Shown here piece by piece: positions 53,817-64,000 of a stretch of DNA of 64,000 nucleotides (its first letter is position 1; each line of letters opens with the position of its first letter). Source of the stretch: Misgurnus anguillicaudatus (taxonomy: Eukaryota > Chordata > Actinopteri > Cypriniformes > Cobitidae). A program made the translations under genes and the position numbers. The stretch is from positions 10,927,001 to 10,991,000 of the forward strand of contig NC_073356.2 in assembly GCF_027580225.2 (NCBI RefSeq), in the 5' to 3' direction. The notes beneath the pieces were generated by a model, which worked only from the letters and a program-made list of their open reading frames with translations, ran no database searches and was not told the DNA's origin.

Positions 53817-55471
53817 CCCGAAGCCGAATACGTTATTCGGAAGGGCACGGATAATAGCTTCAAAACGAATAACGAATTCATCCGAATATCAGAGAAAATA
53901 TTCGGCCAGACATAATCACGTGTTTACTGAAACAGCTGTAAATTATAAACCCCTTAAAGCACGAATAATATGTGTGTGAAGTAAATGAGTGCAATCTATA
54001 AAATGACATTTTCGGCGCAACCCTTATTTAGAAACGCAAGCTGTTTTGGAATTAGTTTAAAAATTATCTTAAAAACGCTGCTAATATCAAACTTCTTTTA
54101 ACAAAACTGTAAAAATGACTCTTTTAGTTTTTTTCCGTTTTATTTAATTAGACCAGAAAACCTTGATAAAATACTGCACTCTGATAATAAAATATTCGTT
54201 AATAACTTTGTTTCTCCGTGTGACTCCGGTAGATGATCTTTTAATTACTTCTAGTCGAAGCAAGCTTTATTATCAATCTAGGTGAATATAAAATAAATAA
54301 GTAAATAGATAAAAATATGAAAATGTAACATTTTAAAATAAAGTAAGCAAATAACAACTGAAACATTTGAATTAAATCTTTCTAATTACATTATTGTTTA
54401 AAATCATGTTGCTGGTTTTGAACTAAGTCAAAACTGATTTTTAATAGAGCATACTGTTATTTGAAAATTTAAACGAATATCTGATTATTTATTTATTTAG
54501 ATGAAGATTAATAATTTTTTTTAATAGTTTTTTTTAACAATTTGTTATATTCGCGCAAACGCTATATGGACATAGATAAAAATGAGCTCAGCAAGGTTGT
54601 TGTAATGCTTATTATGCTTTCGTAAATTCTTATCAAAACAGATGTTTTTGAACTATTCTGTGCATATACTGCGCTGCGCCACTTGCGTGTCTCTGCTTTG
54701 CATTTCGGATCTGTCAGTCAGCGCGAGTTTGTCGATCTTAATACATTTTTAACATAAATCAGTTCCCGAACTTTATCTCCCTAATAACTCTTTAAATATC
54801 AAGCAAGTCCTGCATTTTATTTTCAAATTCCTGCATGTTTTTAAACCGAAACCAAGATGTCAGACATGAATATATGAGTAGTATTAGGTTATATTTCACT
54901 CGTTTAGAAAACTTACAAATAAAGATCACTTTAGATGTTTAATTACTATATTTAAATCGCTAGACTAGGGATTAATGTAGGCTACTTATTTTTTTCTGAA
55001 AACATCGCACTCATTTAGAAAGAATGGGTCTCATGGAACTGTGCTGACAGACACAATAAACGTTTAAAGGTGATGTAGCCTACAGTTTTGTCAACGTGCT
55101 TTCAAGTTTGTTATTTTAATGCTACAATACAATGATGCATAGCACATAGGCACAAGCTGTATGAGGCTTTAAAAATGAGTTGTTTGCTTTCCATGAGTCT
55201 TACTAACTTTCCATGAGTATTACTAACGAGAATCAAGTTATTTGTCTTTTTGATTAAAATTTTGTATTATTATTTTTAATAAATATTTACAGTTATTTAA
55301 GTTATAATTCTAATAAAAAGCAAAAATGCATTTAAAATGCCATTTTAATGTAATATGACAAACTTCCTGTTTAAGACCCGCCCACTTCCGGCTCCATCCG
55401 AATACAAACACAGATACAAATAATTTTGAGACTGTTACAGATACAAATACTGACTCCGCTGCACACCCCTA
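53817..55471. mobile_element. hAT-like non-autonomous element, imperfect 8-bp TSD
   Basis: The left end TAGGGATGTGCCCGAAGCCG and right end GCACACCCCTA are inverted over the outer 11 bases with few mismatches. The flanks TCCCTAAC (53809-53816) and GTGCTAAC (55472-55479) agree at 5 of 8 positions, all in the last five. The subterminal GAATACGTTATTCGG and CGAATAACGAATTC words are typical of this fish family. No transposase frame survives in the AT-rich interior. A partial relative of its 54720-55010 segment lies at 60700-60990. Confidence 0.7.
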
Positions 55472-55479
55472 GTGCTAAC

Positions 55480-55876
55480 ATCACCAATTAGATTAACAGA
55501 CCACATAAGCGTCTACACCACAAAAGCAATCCAGTCTAATGTTTTTTCTCTTTACCTTTTAAAAAGGAATTACTATTGCCATGTTTACGCCTTTCATTTA
55601 CACTATGCTACCGTTTTCGACCCTCATAAACAGAGTCGTCCGTAAACGCTGCAGACCCTGTTTTAGTTTGAGAACTCAGATATTGCGATGCCGTGTAAAT
55701 GAACGTAGACGGAGTCTTATGTAAACGAACAGCTGATGTTAACGTGACAGCACATCATTTTCAAAGTAATTTTTTTTTTAATTCAGGTAAATGGAGGTTT
55801 GCAATGGAGGTTTTGCCAAAAATAGTAAACATCTACCAACCAGCTATAAACGCTATATCAGATTGTTTTAACATGT
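55480..55876. other. Sequence interrupted by TRIM-like copy 2
   Basis: It contains repeat words such as CCGTTTTCGACCC and GTCGTCCGTAAACGCTGC that have counterparts of the same style (AAACGCAAATGTTC, TAAACAGGGCC) at 58140-58195. An old hAT-like MITE may therefore span 55590-58200 around the LTR element. No gene. Confidence 0.35.
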
Positions 55877-56181
55877 TGTCACGACAGGGTAGGGAAGTGA
55901 CAGGACGCAAACGCAGAGTTCAAAATATAAATAACATTTAATGATAAAACTGGAAATAATAACACGAGGAGTAACAGGTAACCAAACACAGGAACATCCA
56001 AAACAGGGAACAGACATGAGAGTAACGACAATGATCCAGCAGTGAGCAAACAGAAGACAGAGGTATATACACACACAGACTAAATGACAAACAGGTGTGA
56101 TGAGGCAGGTAATTAATCAATGAATGTCCAGGTGATAACAATCGGAACAGAGACAAGACATGACACGGATTGACCGTGACA
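55877..56181 (-). repeat. 3' LTR of TRIM-like copy 2
   Basis: Direct repeat of 56741-57043, starting on the minus strand TGTCACGGTCAATCCGTGTC. It holds an extra GGAAG-type stretch near its 5' plus-strand edge. Confidence 0.87.
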
Positions 56182-56740
56182 TAACCCTCCCCTCTATGAG
56201 TGGCTACCAGACACTCACATAAAACACAACAAAAACAAAGTCTGGTAGCGAGAGTCCAAGGGAGGGGTGGAGAGCTTGGGGACCCTGGCGAAGCCGGCAG
56301 CCGCCGGGATGAGACCAACAGGACGGTTGGCCGGACTGCGCCAGGACACCGGAGCGATCGCTCCGAGAACCGAGGCAGACGAATTACCCCCCTCCTGGGA
56401 ATCGCCGACGATCAGATGCCCCCGGAAATCATCTCCCATCCCCTCGCGGAAACGGAGACCCTCGGTAGCCACCCCGGGGAAATGATCGGGCGTGGTCCGT
56501 TCCGGATCCCCCTGCGAGCAGGATGGTGGTCCTCCGAGGGACTGTCGACGACGACTCAACGGTTGGGGGACCGCCTGGGCCGATCCTCCTCCCGCAGGAG
56601 CGAGCGATCACTCACGGTGGTCCCCAAGAGACATCGGGGCTGATGGGGAATGAACCCCGATGTCACTACTCCCCCTCAACGAAACTCCTGGGGGAGCCGC
56701 CCTCCGTGAACCTGCTGCGTCCAGTTTGGCTGGATCATTC

Positions 56741-57043
56741 TGTCATGACTGGGTAGGTGAGACAGGACGCAAACGCAGAGTTCAAAATATAAATAACATT
56801 TAATGATAAAACTGGAAATAATAACACGAGGAGTAACAGGTAACCAAACACAGGAACATCCAAAACAGGGAACAGACATGAGAGTAACGACAATGATCCA
56901 GCAGTGAGCAAACAGAAGACAGAGGTATATATACACACAGACTAAATGACAAACAGGTGTGATGAGGCAGGTAATTAATCAATGAATGTCCAGGTGATAA
57001 CAATCGGAACAAAGACAAGACATGACACGGATTCACCGTGACA
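56741..57043 (-). repeat. 5' LTR of TRIM-like copy 2
   Basis: Direct repeat of 55877-56181. On the minus strand it carries a TATATA box (about 56927-56933) and AAATGTTATTTATATTTTG (about 56786-56804) near the end. Confidence 0.87.
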
Positions 57044-57048
57044 CATGT

Positions 57049-59185
57049 ATCCTTATAGATAATGTCTGTTTTATATTTATGTTTGGGTTTAAATATTGAT
57101 GTAATGTTGTTTATGTTTTGTTTAAATTTAGTTAGCTTAGTTAGCTACGAAAGATAGATTGTAATTTTAAACGCCATATTTAAACGGCGTTGTAAACGCC
57201 AATATGAAGGGAGAATTGTAATGGGTCAGACATTACTTTCAAGTTTAATTTAAGTTTTGTTTGCTACTTTAAAATTAATTTTGTTTCATATAATTTGTCT
57301 CTTAATTTTAATCAATGTTTTGTTGATAAGTTTTGTGAATATAAATTAATAAAAACAATAAAATCAAGGAGCACGGACTCGCACAATTTAAAAAATTAAC
57401 GTCATATTAATTTACTTTAGCCGGCCACGCTTTCTTGTCGGATAACGCGTGTGAGGAAAACACATACACACATGCACTGAACAGCAACAGGTAAGGAAAG
57501 ATAAGTTATTTGGTGTTTTTCTGAAGAATACAGTCAGTTTGTACGAACATTTTCAAATGGACTATAAGATCTTAAATATGAACTGCGAACAATTAACTAT
57601 TATAAATATAAAACGTGAACTGGCTGAAGAGGAACTCCCTACATTAATGCAATAAGCATTTCTGTAGGCTAAAGCTATACTTCACCCCTTATTATGTTTG
57701 ATTGAAGTTTGCATTTGCTGAAATTTATTTTTGCTTCAAGTTCGCCACTGTTTAGTACTGTTCACTTGAATGCTTCATTTTTAAATCATAAAGACCTTTC
57801 TGTTTGGTTTATAACATCAACATTAACCTATAAATCATATATGTTGTAGGGAGGAGCTAGAACAATATAAGACTTTCCCAAACACATTTTTATAGGTTCA
57901 AAAATAGTGTCTGTTTTAGATGCCGGCAAAGGATCCAGGTATGAATTTTTGTAAATATCGCACACCCCTAGGCTGCATAAATGCACAAAGGTAAGCTATT
58001 ATTAGAGTAATAAGTTATTTTACACTTTTATACGCATGCCCAGTTACGTGATTGGTCATGTTTCATGCATTTATGGTCGTGTATAGTGTGGATGTAGATA
58101 CTTTTTAAAATGCCAGTATAAACGAGGAATCGTTTTTATTTTAAGATGCCGTTTTAAAACGCAAATGTTCTAATGTAAACAGGGCCTAAATATAGTCGAA
58201 AGTGTGTTAGCTCAAAACGTTTCACACCCCATTTACACCTGTAATTAGCATCGTCCACTTGTGATCTAATCAACCAAAACGCATCTTAATATCAGGTGTA
58301 AACAGCCTCTTTGTGGTAAGTGTAATATCAGTGGCACCAAATGCTTTTGGTTGTCATGTGCCTCATAACCAAATGCAAAATTTGAATATTTTGGGACATA
58401 CTTTAAAATATAAGTTGCTATGATGCCATAGAATTGTTTTTGGCTCTATGGTGCCATAAAGAACCTTTCTTCTATTACATCACTGTGAAGAACCTTTTAA
58501 GCACCTTTAATTTTTTAATGTGCACTATATTGCATAGGTTACAATTGAAAAATAGAGAGACGTTATTATAACAGACAAAGTAATAGAGAATGTTGGAAAA
58601 TTATGATGGCAGAGGCAAGGAGATCTTGACTTTCACAGAATGAGTTAATTTCATACAGAAATTGCCACACTTGTCTAAATATCAAAGGAAGCTTTCGCTT
58701 CAGTGTGTTAAGGTGCCAGAGTAACTTCATTACACCTCAACCTCCCTATTGTTGGCTTATAGATGTCTTATATACAGGCAGGCGCAAAGACCTCTGGGAA
58801 ATTAACTTTAGATATATCCACAACAAAAGCAGCACACATGGAGCAGGCGTAACACCTTTTCTTATCATAGTTTACTCTCCTTCTAATATTCAGTCCCTGG
58901 TTGTTTCTCTAAGATCTCATTAATGCTTTGATTAATTATTAATCGAACGACGAGGGGACAGACTCAGAGTGAGCCATATAAAATTTGATGTGGAATTGTG
59001 CTTGCTGGAAAAAAACTGGAAACATTACAGGAAACATAAACAACTTTGCAGTTAAAAACTGTAAAAAAAAATATAAGGCTGTGAATTGATTAAAATATTT
59101 AGTCTAGATAAATCGCATGATTGTCATGAGTTAACTCGCGATTAATCGCACATTTTTATCTGTTTTAAACATAATCTAACACTTT
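57049..59185. other. Non-coding interval with element fragments
   Basis: A GC-richer, promoter-like stretch with a following splice-donor word (GAACAGCAACAGGTAAGG) lies at 57420-57497. ATCGCACACCCCTAGG (57957-57972) resembles the right end of the hAT-like element at 53817-55471. 58434-58520 holds AAGAACCTTT words shared with 62040-62240. No gene. Confidence 0.4.
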
Positions 59186-59189
59186 TAAA

Positions 59190-59705
59190 ATTTTCATTGC
59201 TAAAAACAACATTGTTTTGTTTATTTAGTATACTTCAATGTGTTCGTGTGGTTTATGGTTTAAAAAAACATTATTTTCCATATGCCGTACATTTTTGTAG
59301 CTCCCGATTTCACTCTCTTCCTGAAACTCACGGATTTGAAAAGCTCTGTGTCCCTGATTGGCCAGCTAATCTGTACGTTGTGATTGGTCTGAATACTTTT
59401 GAATACCATGTTTGAAAGATTTGCTCACAATGCAATGCTAACAGGAGTTAACTTACAGAGTCCGAATCGGGATGAATTATGATAATGTCGGCCTTGTTTA
59501 CATCACCAATCCCAGGAAGTAAACTGTTGCCTACAATCCGTGTGTTTGTTGTAGTTCAAGAAAAGAGATTTATGTTGGAGACGATAACTTGCGTCATCGT
59601 TTACTTTGAGGTTTGTACCTTTTGCATATCCTTAACATGAACTAATACACACTTACACACCAAAGGAAATAAAAAATCGTGAATTGGACCATTGGTGCTC
59701 TTTAA
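59190..59705. repeat. Dispersed repeat (relatives at 39885-40120 and 45375-45465)
   Basis: The left part GTGTGGTTTATGGTTTAAAA recalls 39894. The right part (TTTGCATATCCTTAACATG, CACACCAAAGGAAATAAAAA) is the inverted counterpart of 45380-45450. Two GATTGGYC-type words (59355, 59380) lie in the middle. Non-coding; ends near 59705. Confidence 0.6.
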
Positions 59706-60028
59706 TACTTTAATCAACATGGGTTTACAAATATAGATGCTTTATGCAAATGTATGTTTATACCAGCCTATTTACATTTTTGACAGAATTAGCCATTGTT
59801 TTGTATATGAATTGTTCTTTCAGAAGACCTTGTCTTTCTCCATTCCTATTTGCTGCTGCATCATTTGTGACCCGCGCTGGGAAATTGAATTAGATTAAGC
59901 AAATTTTCAAAAATGAGTTATTTATATTTTGACATTCTCTATTTAAAAAAAACTGCAAAACAATGCATGATTTGTTGGAATCTGACAAAACATGACAGAA
60001 CTACAACTGTTTGAAGTTGAGAGTTTAA

Positions 60029-60390
60029 AGGCGCTCTAAGCGAATTGAAGCGTTTTAGACCATAAAACATTTTTGTTACATACCGGAAACATCTCCTCAC
60101 TATCTGCTTGCTGCCTGTCTGCTGATCAAACTGTAAAAAAACACGATCTCTGTAGACAGCCCAGGCTTCACAAACGGCAATATCAACATAGTGGCCAAAC
60201 CTAGCATCACATAACAAAACGAAGTATTCCAGCCAATAAACGACAAAAAGGATTTGGGGGTGGGGGTTGGGCGCGTTCATGAAAGCACGGAAGGGAGGGG
60301 GAGGGGGAGGAGTTAGCTACGCTCCGTCTGTTTGAAAACAGTTCAAACGTCAACAATAACTAACGTCTCGCAGATTCGCTTAGAGAGCCT
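60029..60390. mobile_element. TTAA-flanked MITE, copy 2
   Basis: The ends AGGCGCTCTAAGCGAATTG and GATTCGCTTAGAGAGCCT are inverted, each next to TTAA (60025-60028 and 60391-60394). It aligns with 36547-36892 along its length, with a 16-base extra segment near 60195. Non-coding. Confidence 0.82.
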
Positions 60391-60699
60391 TTAAGCAAAG
60401 TCAATTTTGAGAAAAATCCAAGATTTTTTTTAAGGTTCAAAAACAAAAGTAGCGCATCCATACCTTAAAATCACTGTGTGTGCTTAATCTATTAGTTTTA
60501 CCAAAGTCAAAAACAATATCAATATATATTAAACTTTTTTTTCGTTTATTGTTTGATTGACATTGAGACAGACAGCTTTAAGATCTGCTGTAATGCAATG
60601 ATCTAATATAATGTTACACATCAGATATTTTTAAAACTGTAATTCTCTCTAAATGTCTATATATCAGCGCCAGGAAGATTGCTTTTGAGTCTTGTCGCT

Positions 60700-60990
60700 T
60701 TTAATAACTATTTTAACATCAATCAGGCCCCGAACTTAATCCTTCTTAATAATTATTTTAACATCAAGCAAGTCCTGCACTCTAATTTCTGCAAGTTTTA
60801 AAACAAAAACCAAAATCTCAGACTTGCAAGTGGATGGAAAACCATCCTTTGTGTGTTAGTTAAGCATTTAGGACAGTACACCTCTTAGAAATCGTACAAA
60901 AAAAGATCATTTTAGATGTTCAACGACAATTTAGAGCATTGGGATTGCTAGATGAGGGCTTAATGTTCTTATTTTGATAAAAACCTCTGA
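60700..60990. repeat. Partial relative of the hAT-like element interior
   Basis: ATCAAGCAAGTCCTGCA (60762), AACCAAAATCTCAGAC (60809), AAAAGATCATTTTAGATGTT (60901) and TTGCTAGATGAGGGCTTAATG (in part) match 54798-54975 in order and orientation. Ends are missing. Confidence 0.65.
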
Positions 60991-62039
60991 CTAATTTGGA
61001 CAGCACAGGTCACATTTACTGTCTAAGGCTACGTATTAATTTATCCAAATATGGACTAGACTAAGGGTCAAATTGAAATTGCACGTTTAATTAATCCAGC
61101 CTAAGGGACTGTTAACACAAAACCATTTTCAACTTAAAACAGAAAACTTTCATAAGTTTTGAACTGGTTTCAAAGTTTTTATAATCTGTGTGTAAACTCC
61201 AAAAATGTTATGCAATTGTGCATCGTTTATGTTTTTACATAGTAACATTGCCAACTACTGGCATGGCATGCGCAATTCAGTGTTTTGAGGCGTTTTTACA
61301 GATCTGTGTGAATGGGGATTGTTTTAAAACTGTTGTCTACTGTAGCTGGATAAAGTTAGCATTCCTGTGTCTTTGACCATACTTTGCATGTTTCACCATG
61401 GTAAATATCTTTGTTTCTCTCGAAGCTTCATGGCTAATAAAACTGCGTTTCTTGCTATTGTGACACATGAGCGAGCATGGAGTGACACATACATTGATGG
61501 TACCAGGTCACTTGTGTACTATCTTGAGAATTTTGAGCTGATGTTACGATCTATAGATACTCTTGAAGGACAAGCTCTTCTATTTATTACCTTATCTTAA
61601 AGCTCTGAACAGCGAAAAGGCGTGCGCTAGAGAAGTGAGTGCACTGAGTAACAACATCTAACCTATTTTGTCTTTTAAAGCCACCTTGACGAAATAGAGA
61701 GAGAGCGAAGGCAAGGGAATCCACATACAGTACCTACATCGTACCACATTTCCATTCAGCCGTCTCCCAGGGCTCTTCAGCTCGGATTTCTGCTCTATCA
61801 TTAGTAAGGACATGTGTTCAGCCCACTCCTGAGACAGCTGTGTAATTATGAGATGTGTTAATCAGCCGATGGGATTACAAGTGCTTCCTTAAACATGAAG
61901 ACTTGTCACAGTGTGCCAACGTTACTCATGCTACTGTACAGTAAATCACAGAGATGTTCAGAGTAAGTATTTTTAAGTTTATGGGTTTGACAGTCGCTGT
62001 GATCCAAAGTGACTCATGTTTCGTGTCTAGATTTAGAAG
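60991..62039. other. Non-coding interval, possible regulatory sequence at 61690-61930
   Basis: No gene was found. 61690-61930 (for example GACAGCTGTGTAATTATGAG and AATCAGCCGATGGGATTAC) lacks repeat words and contains homeodomain-type ATTA cores, so it is a candidate enhancer; inference only. Open frames 61188-61600 show no motif. Confidence 0.35.
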
Positions 62040-62245
62040 TACAGTAGGCCTAGACTTTTAAAAGTAAAAGGGATTCATGATACCATAGAAGATTGTTTCC
62101 ATAAAGAACCTTTGACATCTGAAAAACCTTTCTGTTTTACAAAAGGTTCTTAGTGAAAACATTTTTTTAGACTATAAAAAGGTATGAAAGAAATGGTTCT
62201 TCTAGGAACGTTCACTGAATGGTTCTTTGAGAAACCTTTTACAGA
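62040..62245. mobile_element. AAGAACCTTT-type MITE
   Basis: CATAAAGAACCTTTGACATC, AAAACCTTTCTGTTTTAC, AAAGGTTCTTAGTG and GGTTCTTTGAGAAACC alternate in both orientations, the pattern of a common fish MITE. A smaller piece is at 58434-58520. Confidence 0.6.
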
Positions 62246-62740
62246 TTTCCTGGGAAAATTTAAGGAATTATTAATCTAAAAACACATTATGTTGTAACAA
62301 AACCAGTATGATTTAGGCAGAATATCTGAGCTGATCTTTTTTAAGCAGAGGAAAGTGGATGGTAATTAAAACTTGCCCAGCTTCAGAATGGACAATAAAG
62401 TGATATTTAAAGTAATTTATACAACTCAAAGATATCATTCGCACAGCCACGAGCAGTAAATGAGGGAGAACAAAATTAAATCTGATGCTGCACAAAAACT
62501 AGCAATGCATTAAAGCCAATGTTTTTACTAATCTTTGACATGCCCAGTACTTTGATAAAAGGTAAAAAAATATTTAGTCCACAATCACTTTTCATATAGA
62601 AAATCAGTCGTTTTGTGTTTTTCCCAAATCAGTGACATCATTTATGAACTTGGCAATGAAAGAGTTAAAATCCTGGAATTTTTAAAACATTTAGTAGTTT
62701 TCTTGAACCTGGCTTGCTAAAACATTGATTGTCTCGGTGT

Positions 62741-62970
62741 TGTAACGTTGGCTGCTTACATAAAGCGGGAAAGAGACGAATCCAAATGGAAAGAGGTTTT
62801 ATTTATATATCCCAGAAGGGCAGGCAAACAAATCCAAAGGGCAATCCAAAACGTAATCCAAAAAACAGGCAAAGGTCAAAATCCAGAACAAGAAAACAGA
62901 ACCATGAAACAAGAGTCAAGATACAAAACTATCTTACAGGTGTTCACTTTAGTCACAGAAATACATGATG
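62741..62970 (-). mobile_element. Gypsy-type LTR fragment, minus strand
   Basis: TGTAACGTTGGCTGCTTACA followed by an AAGAGGTTTTATTTATATA stretch is the complement of an LTR 3' end with an AATAAA-type signal. The terminus resembles, inverted, that at 17146-17166. The 79- and 90-codon frames here are not retroelement proteins. The 5' end of the LTR was not found. Confidence 0.5.
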
Positions 62971-64000
62971 ATTCTTACATCAATTGTTTCAGGAACATCT
63001 TTTCTATCATTAGAAAGTAAAAACAGAGCATAATATTAAATTGCATGAGCGATAGTCAGGTCAATGCCAGGCTTAAAACTTAAAGGGTCATAAAACCCTT
63101 TAAGTTACACCCTTTAGGTGTAACAAATATTACGATTTACTAGGAAGAGCAGTATTACAGAAATAATTAAACTGAATATAATATTTGATTTAAACAAAGG
63201 TTGAGTTAAATGTTTAATTAAAATAGTAGCATGTTTGATGATAAGGAAAAGTTCTCAGAACATGGTACCTCTCCAAGCTTTCCTGAGCAAATTCGTAGTT
63301 GATGGCAAACCAGACGCCCGCAGACAAGCTGCGTCTGCATACAACAAAAAATTAAATGTCTTGCTTGGTATTTTTGTCTTGTTTTCCATAGTATAAATAT
63401 CAGAAAATTCTTAAATTGAGATCCATTTACTTGATAAGCAAGTGGCTAAAAATATTAAGTCTTGTTTATAAAAAAAAATGATGAAAATCAAGTGGTTTAT
63501 ACTTAAAACAAGTCAAAATACTGTATCTGCCAGTGGGGTAAGAAAAATAAACTCAATTCCAATTCCAACTTAATTCAATAAACTCAATTTAAGATTATTT
63601 TTCGTACTGTACTTCAGTGTAGACACGAAATGTGAAGTGGGACTTAAGACTCCAATTACTATGTAAAAACACTGTAATTCAAAATCCATGGGCATTTCCA
63701 GAATTATTTCCGAGAATTCGGGCCTATTTATGTCCCCAGGGTGTAATTCTATTAAAAACTAATCAAATCTAATAAATTTGAGCACCATTAATTAGTATAA
63801 ACAAAAACAAGCCTAGACTTTTTATGGCTGCTCTTACTAATAATTTTATCACATTTTATTGGTGTTTTGTGGTACAATATCTGTGTTTTGGTGTTCTCCT
63901 TCACCAGGGTTTTCACATGTCGTGCCATATCTCAAACATTATTTATCACAAATTAATAAAAAAATATGCATATGAATTAAATGTTAATTTAACTAATGAA
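62971..64000. other. Non-coding interval with a MITE fragment at 63355-63545
   Basis: TTGCTTGGTATTTTTGTCTTG, in part, TACTTGATAAGCAAGTGGC and ATCTGCCAGTGGGGTAAG (63523) belong to a common fish MITE. TAAAGGGTCATAAAACCCTTTAA (in part, 63080-63102) is a local palindrome. No gene; sequence is AT-rich to the end. Confidence 0.45.

Larger units (their letters stand above)
55877..57043 (-). mobile_element. Compact non-coding LTR retrotransposon (TRIM-like), copy 2, TSD CATGT
   Basis: LTRs at 55877-56181 and 56741-57043 flank a 559-base interior. CATGT lies on both sides (55872-55876, 57044-57048). Orientation is the same as in copy 1: the purine tract AGAGGGGAGGGTTA precedes the minus-strand TGTCACGG. 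The interior aligns with that of copy 1 almost throughout, for example GGATCGGCCCAGGCGG on the minus strand, with small indels (copy 1 has an extra CCCGCAGGCCCG-type stretch). The LTRs differ from those of copy 1 by several indels, so the copies come from different subfamilies. No retroelement protein motif was found in any frame. Confidence 0.88.

Overview
The window reads as a piece of a teleost fish genome, most likely a cypriniform (carp, loach or danio type). It is AT-rich, is dominated by transposable elements whose termini belong to well-known fish families, and has no intact host protein-coding gene, rRNA or bacterial-type operon. All real coding capacity lies in mobile elements or their remnants. 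Assignments rest on terminal motifs, target-site duplications (TSDs) and protein motifs read by eye. No database search was possible.

Region 1-18000 is a stack of nested insertions. A fish MITE starting TGTGACC (3094 to about 17742) is split by a fold-back element (3140-16384, ends GAAGAGTTTGG, flanked by ATTT). That element contains a CACTA/EnSpm-like element (3442-15685, ends CACTCT). Inside the stack lie a spliced gene remnant (exons at 6181-6373, 6859-6938 and 7202-7315), a solo LTR on the minus strand (7340-8236, TSD ACTGT), a small hAT MITE (8425-8742, perfect 8-bp TSD GTGATTTC) and a nearly complete DIRS tyrosine-recombinase retrotransposon (9016-15360). The DIRS element keeps gag, reverse transcriptase/RNase H/methyltransferase-like and tyrosine recombinase coding regions, inverted terminal repeats and the diagnostic internal complementary region. 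It carries one visible frameshift in the reverse transcriptase.

Region 18000-37000 holds a 5'-truncated L1/Tx1-like LINE (18240-19229), a 1.2-kb element with GGGGTCAAGCACC inverted ends (19562-20728), several MITEs, and a second, 2.5-kb solo LTR of the 7340-8236 family (28959-31422, TSD ATGTG). It also has a tRNA-like segment (about 32903), a TTAA-flanked MITE, a Tc1/mariner transposase fragment and stretches of plain sequence that may be regulatory.

Region 37000-64000 holds a LINE N-terminal fragment cut by a compact non-coding LTR element (38159-39369, TSD GGGAC), whose sister copy sits at 55877-57043 (TSD CATGT). It also holds a degenerate CR1/L2/Rex-type reverse transcriptase (42460-43400), a Harbinger-like element (43590-44812, TSD TTA), a 2.4-kb tetranucleotide satellite tract with higher-order structure (49900-52290), a 1.65-kb hAT-like element (53817-55471), and two copies of one TTAA-flanked MITE (36547-36892, 60029-60390).

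The genes do not form a host pathway. The only working set is that of the DIRS element: capsid-like protein, reverse transcriptase/RNase H and tyrosine recombinase, which in this superfamily copy RNA into circular DNA and integrate it without a target duplication.
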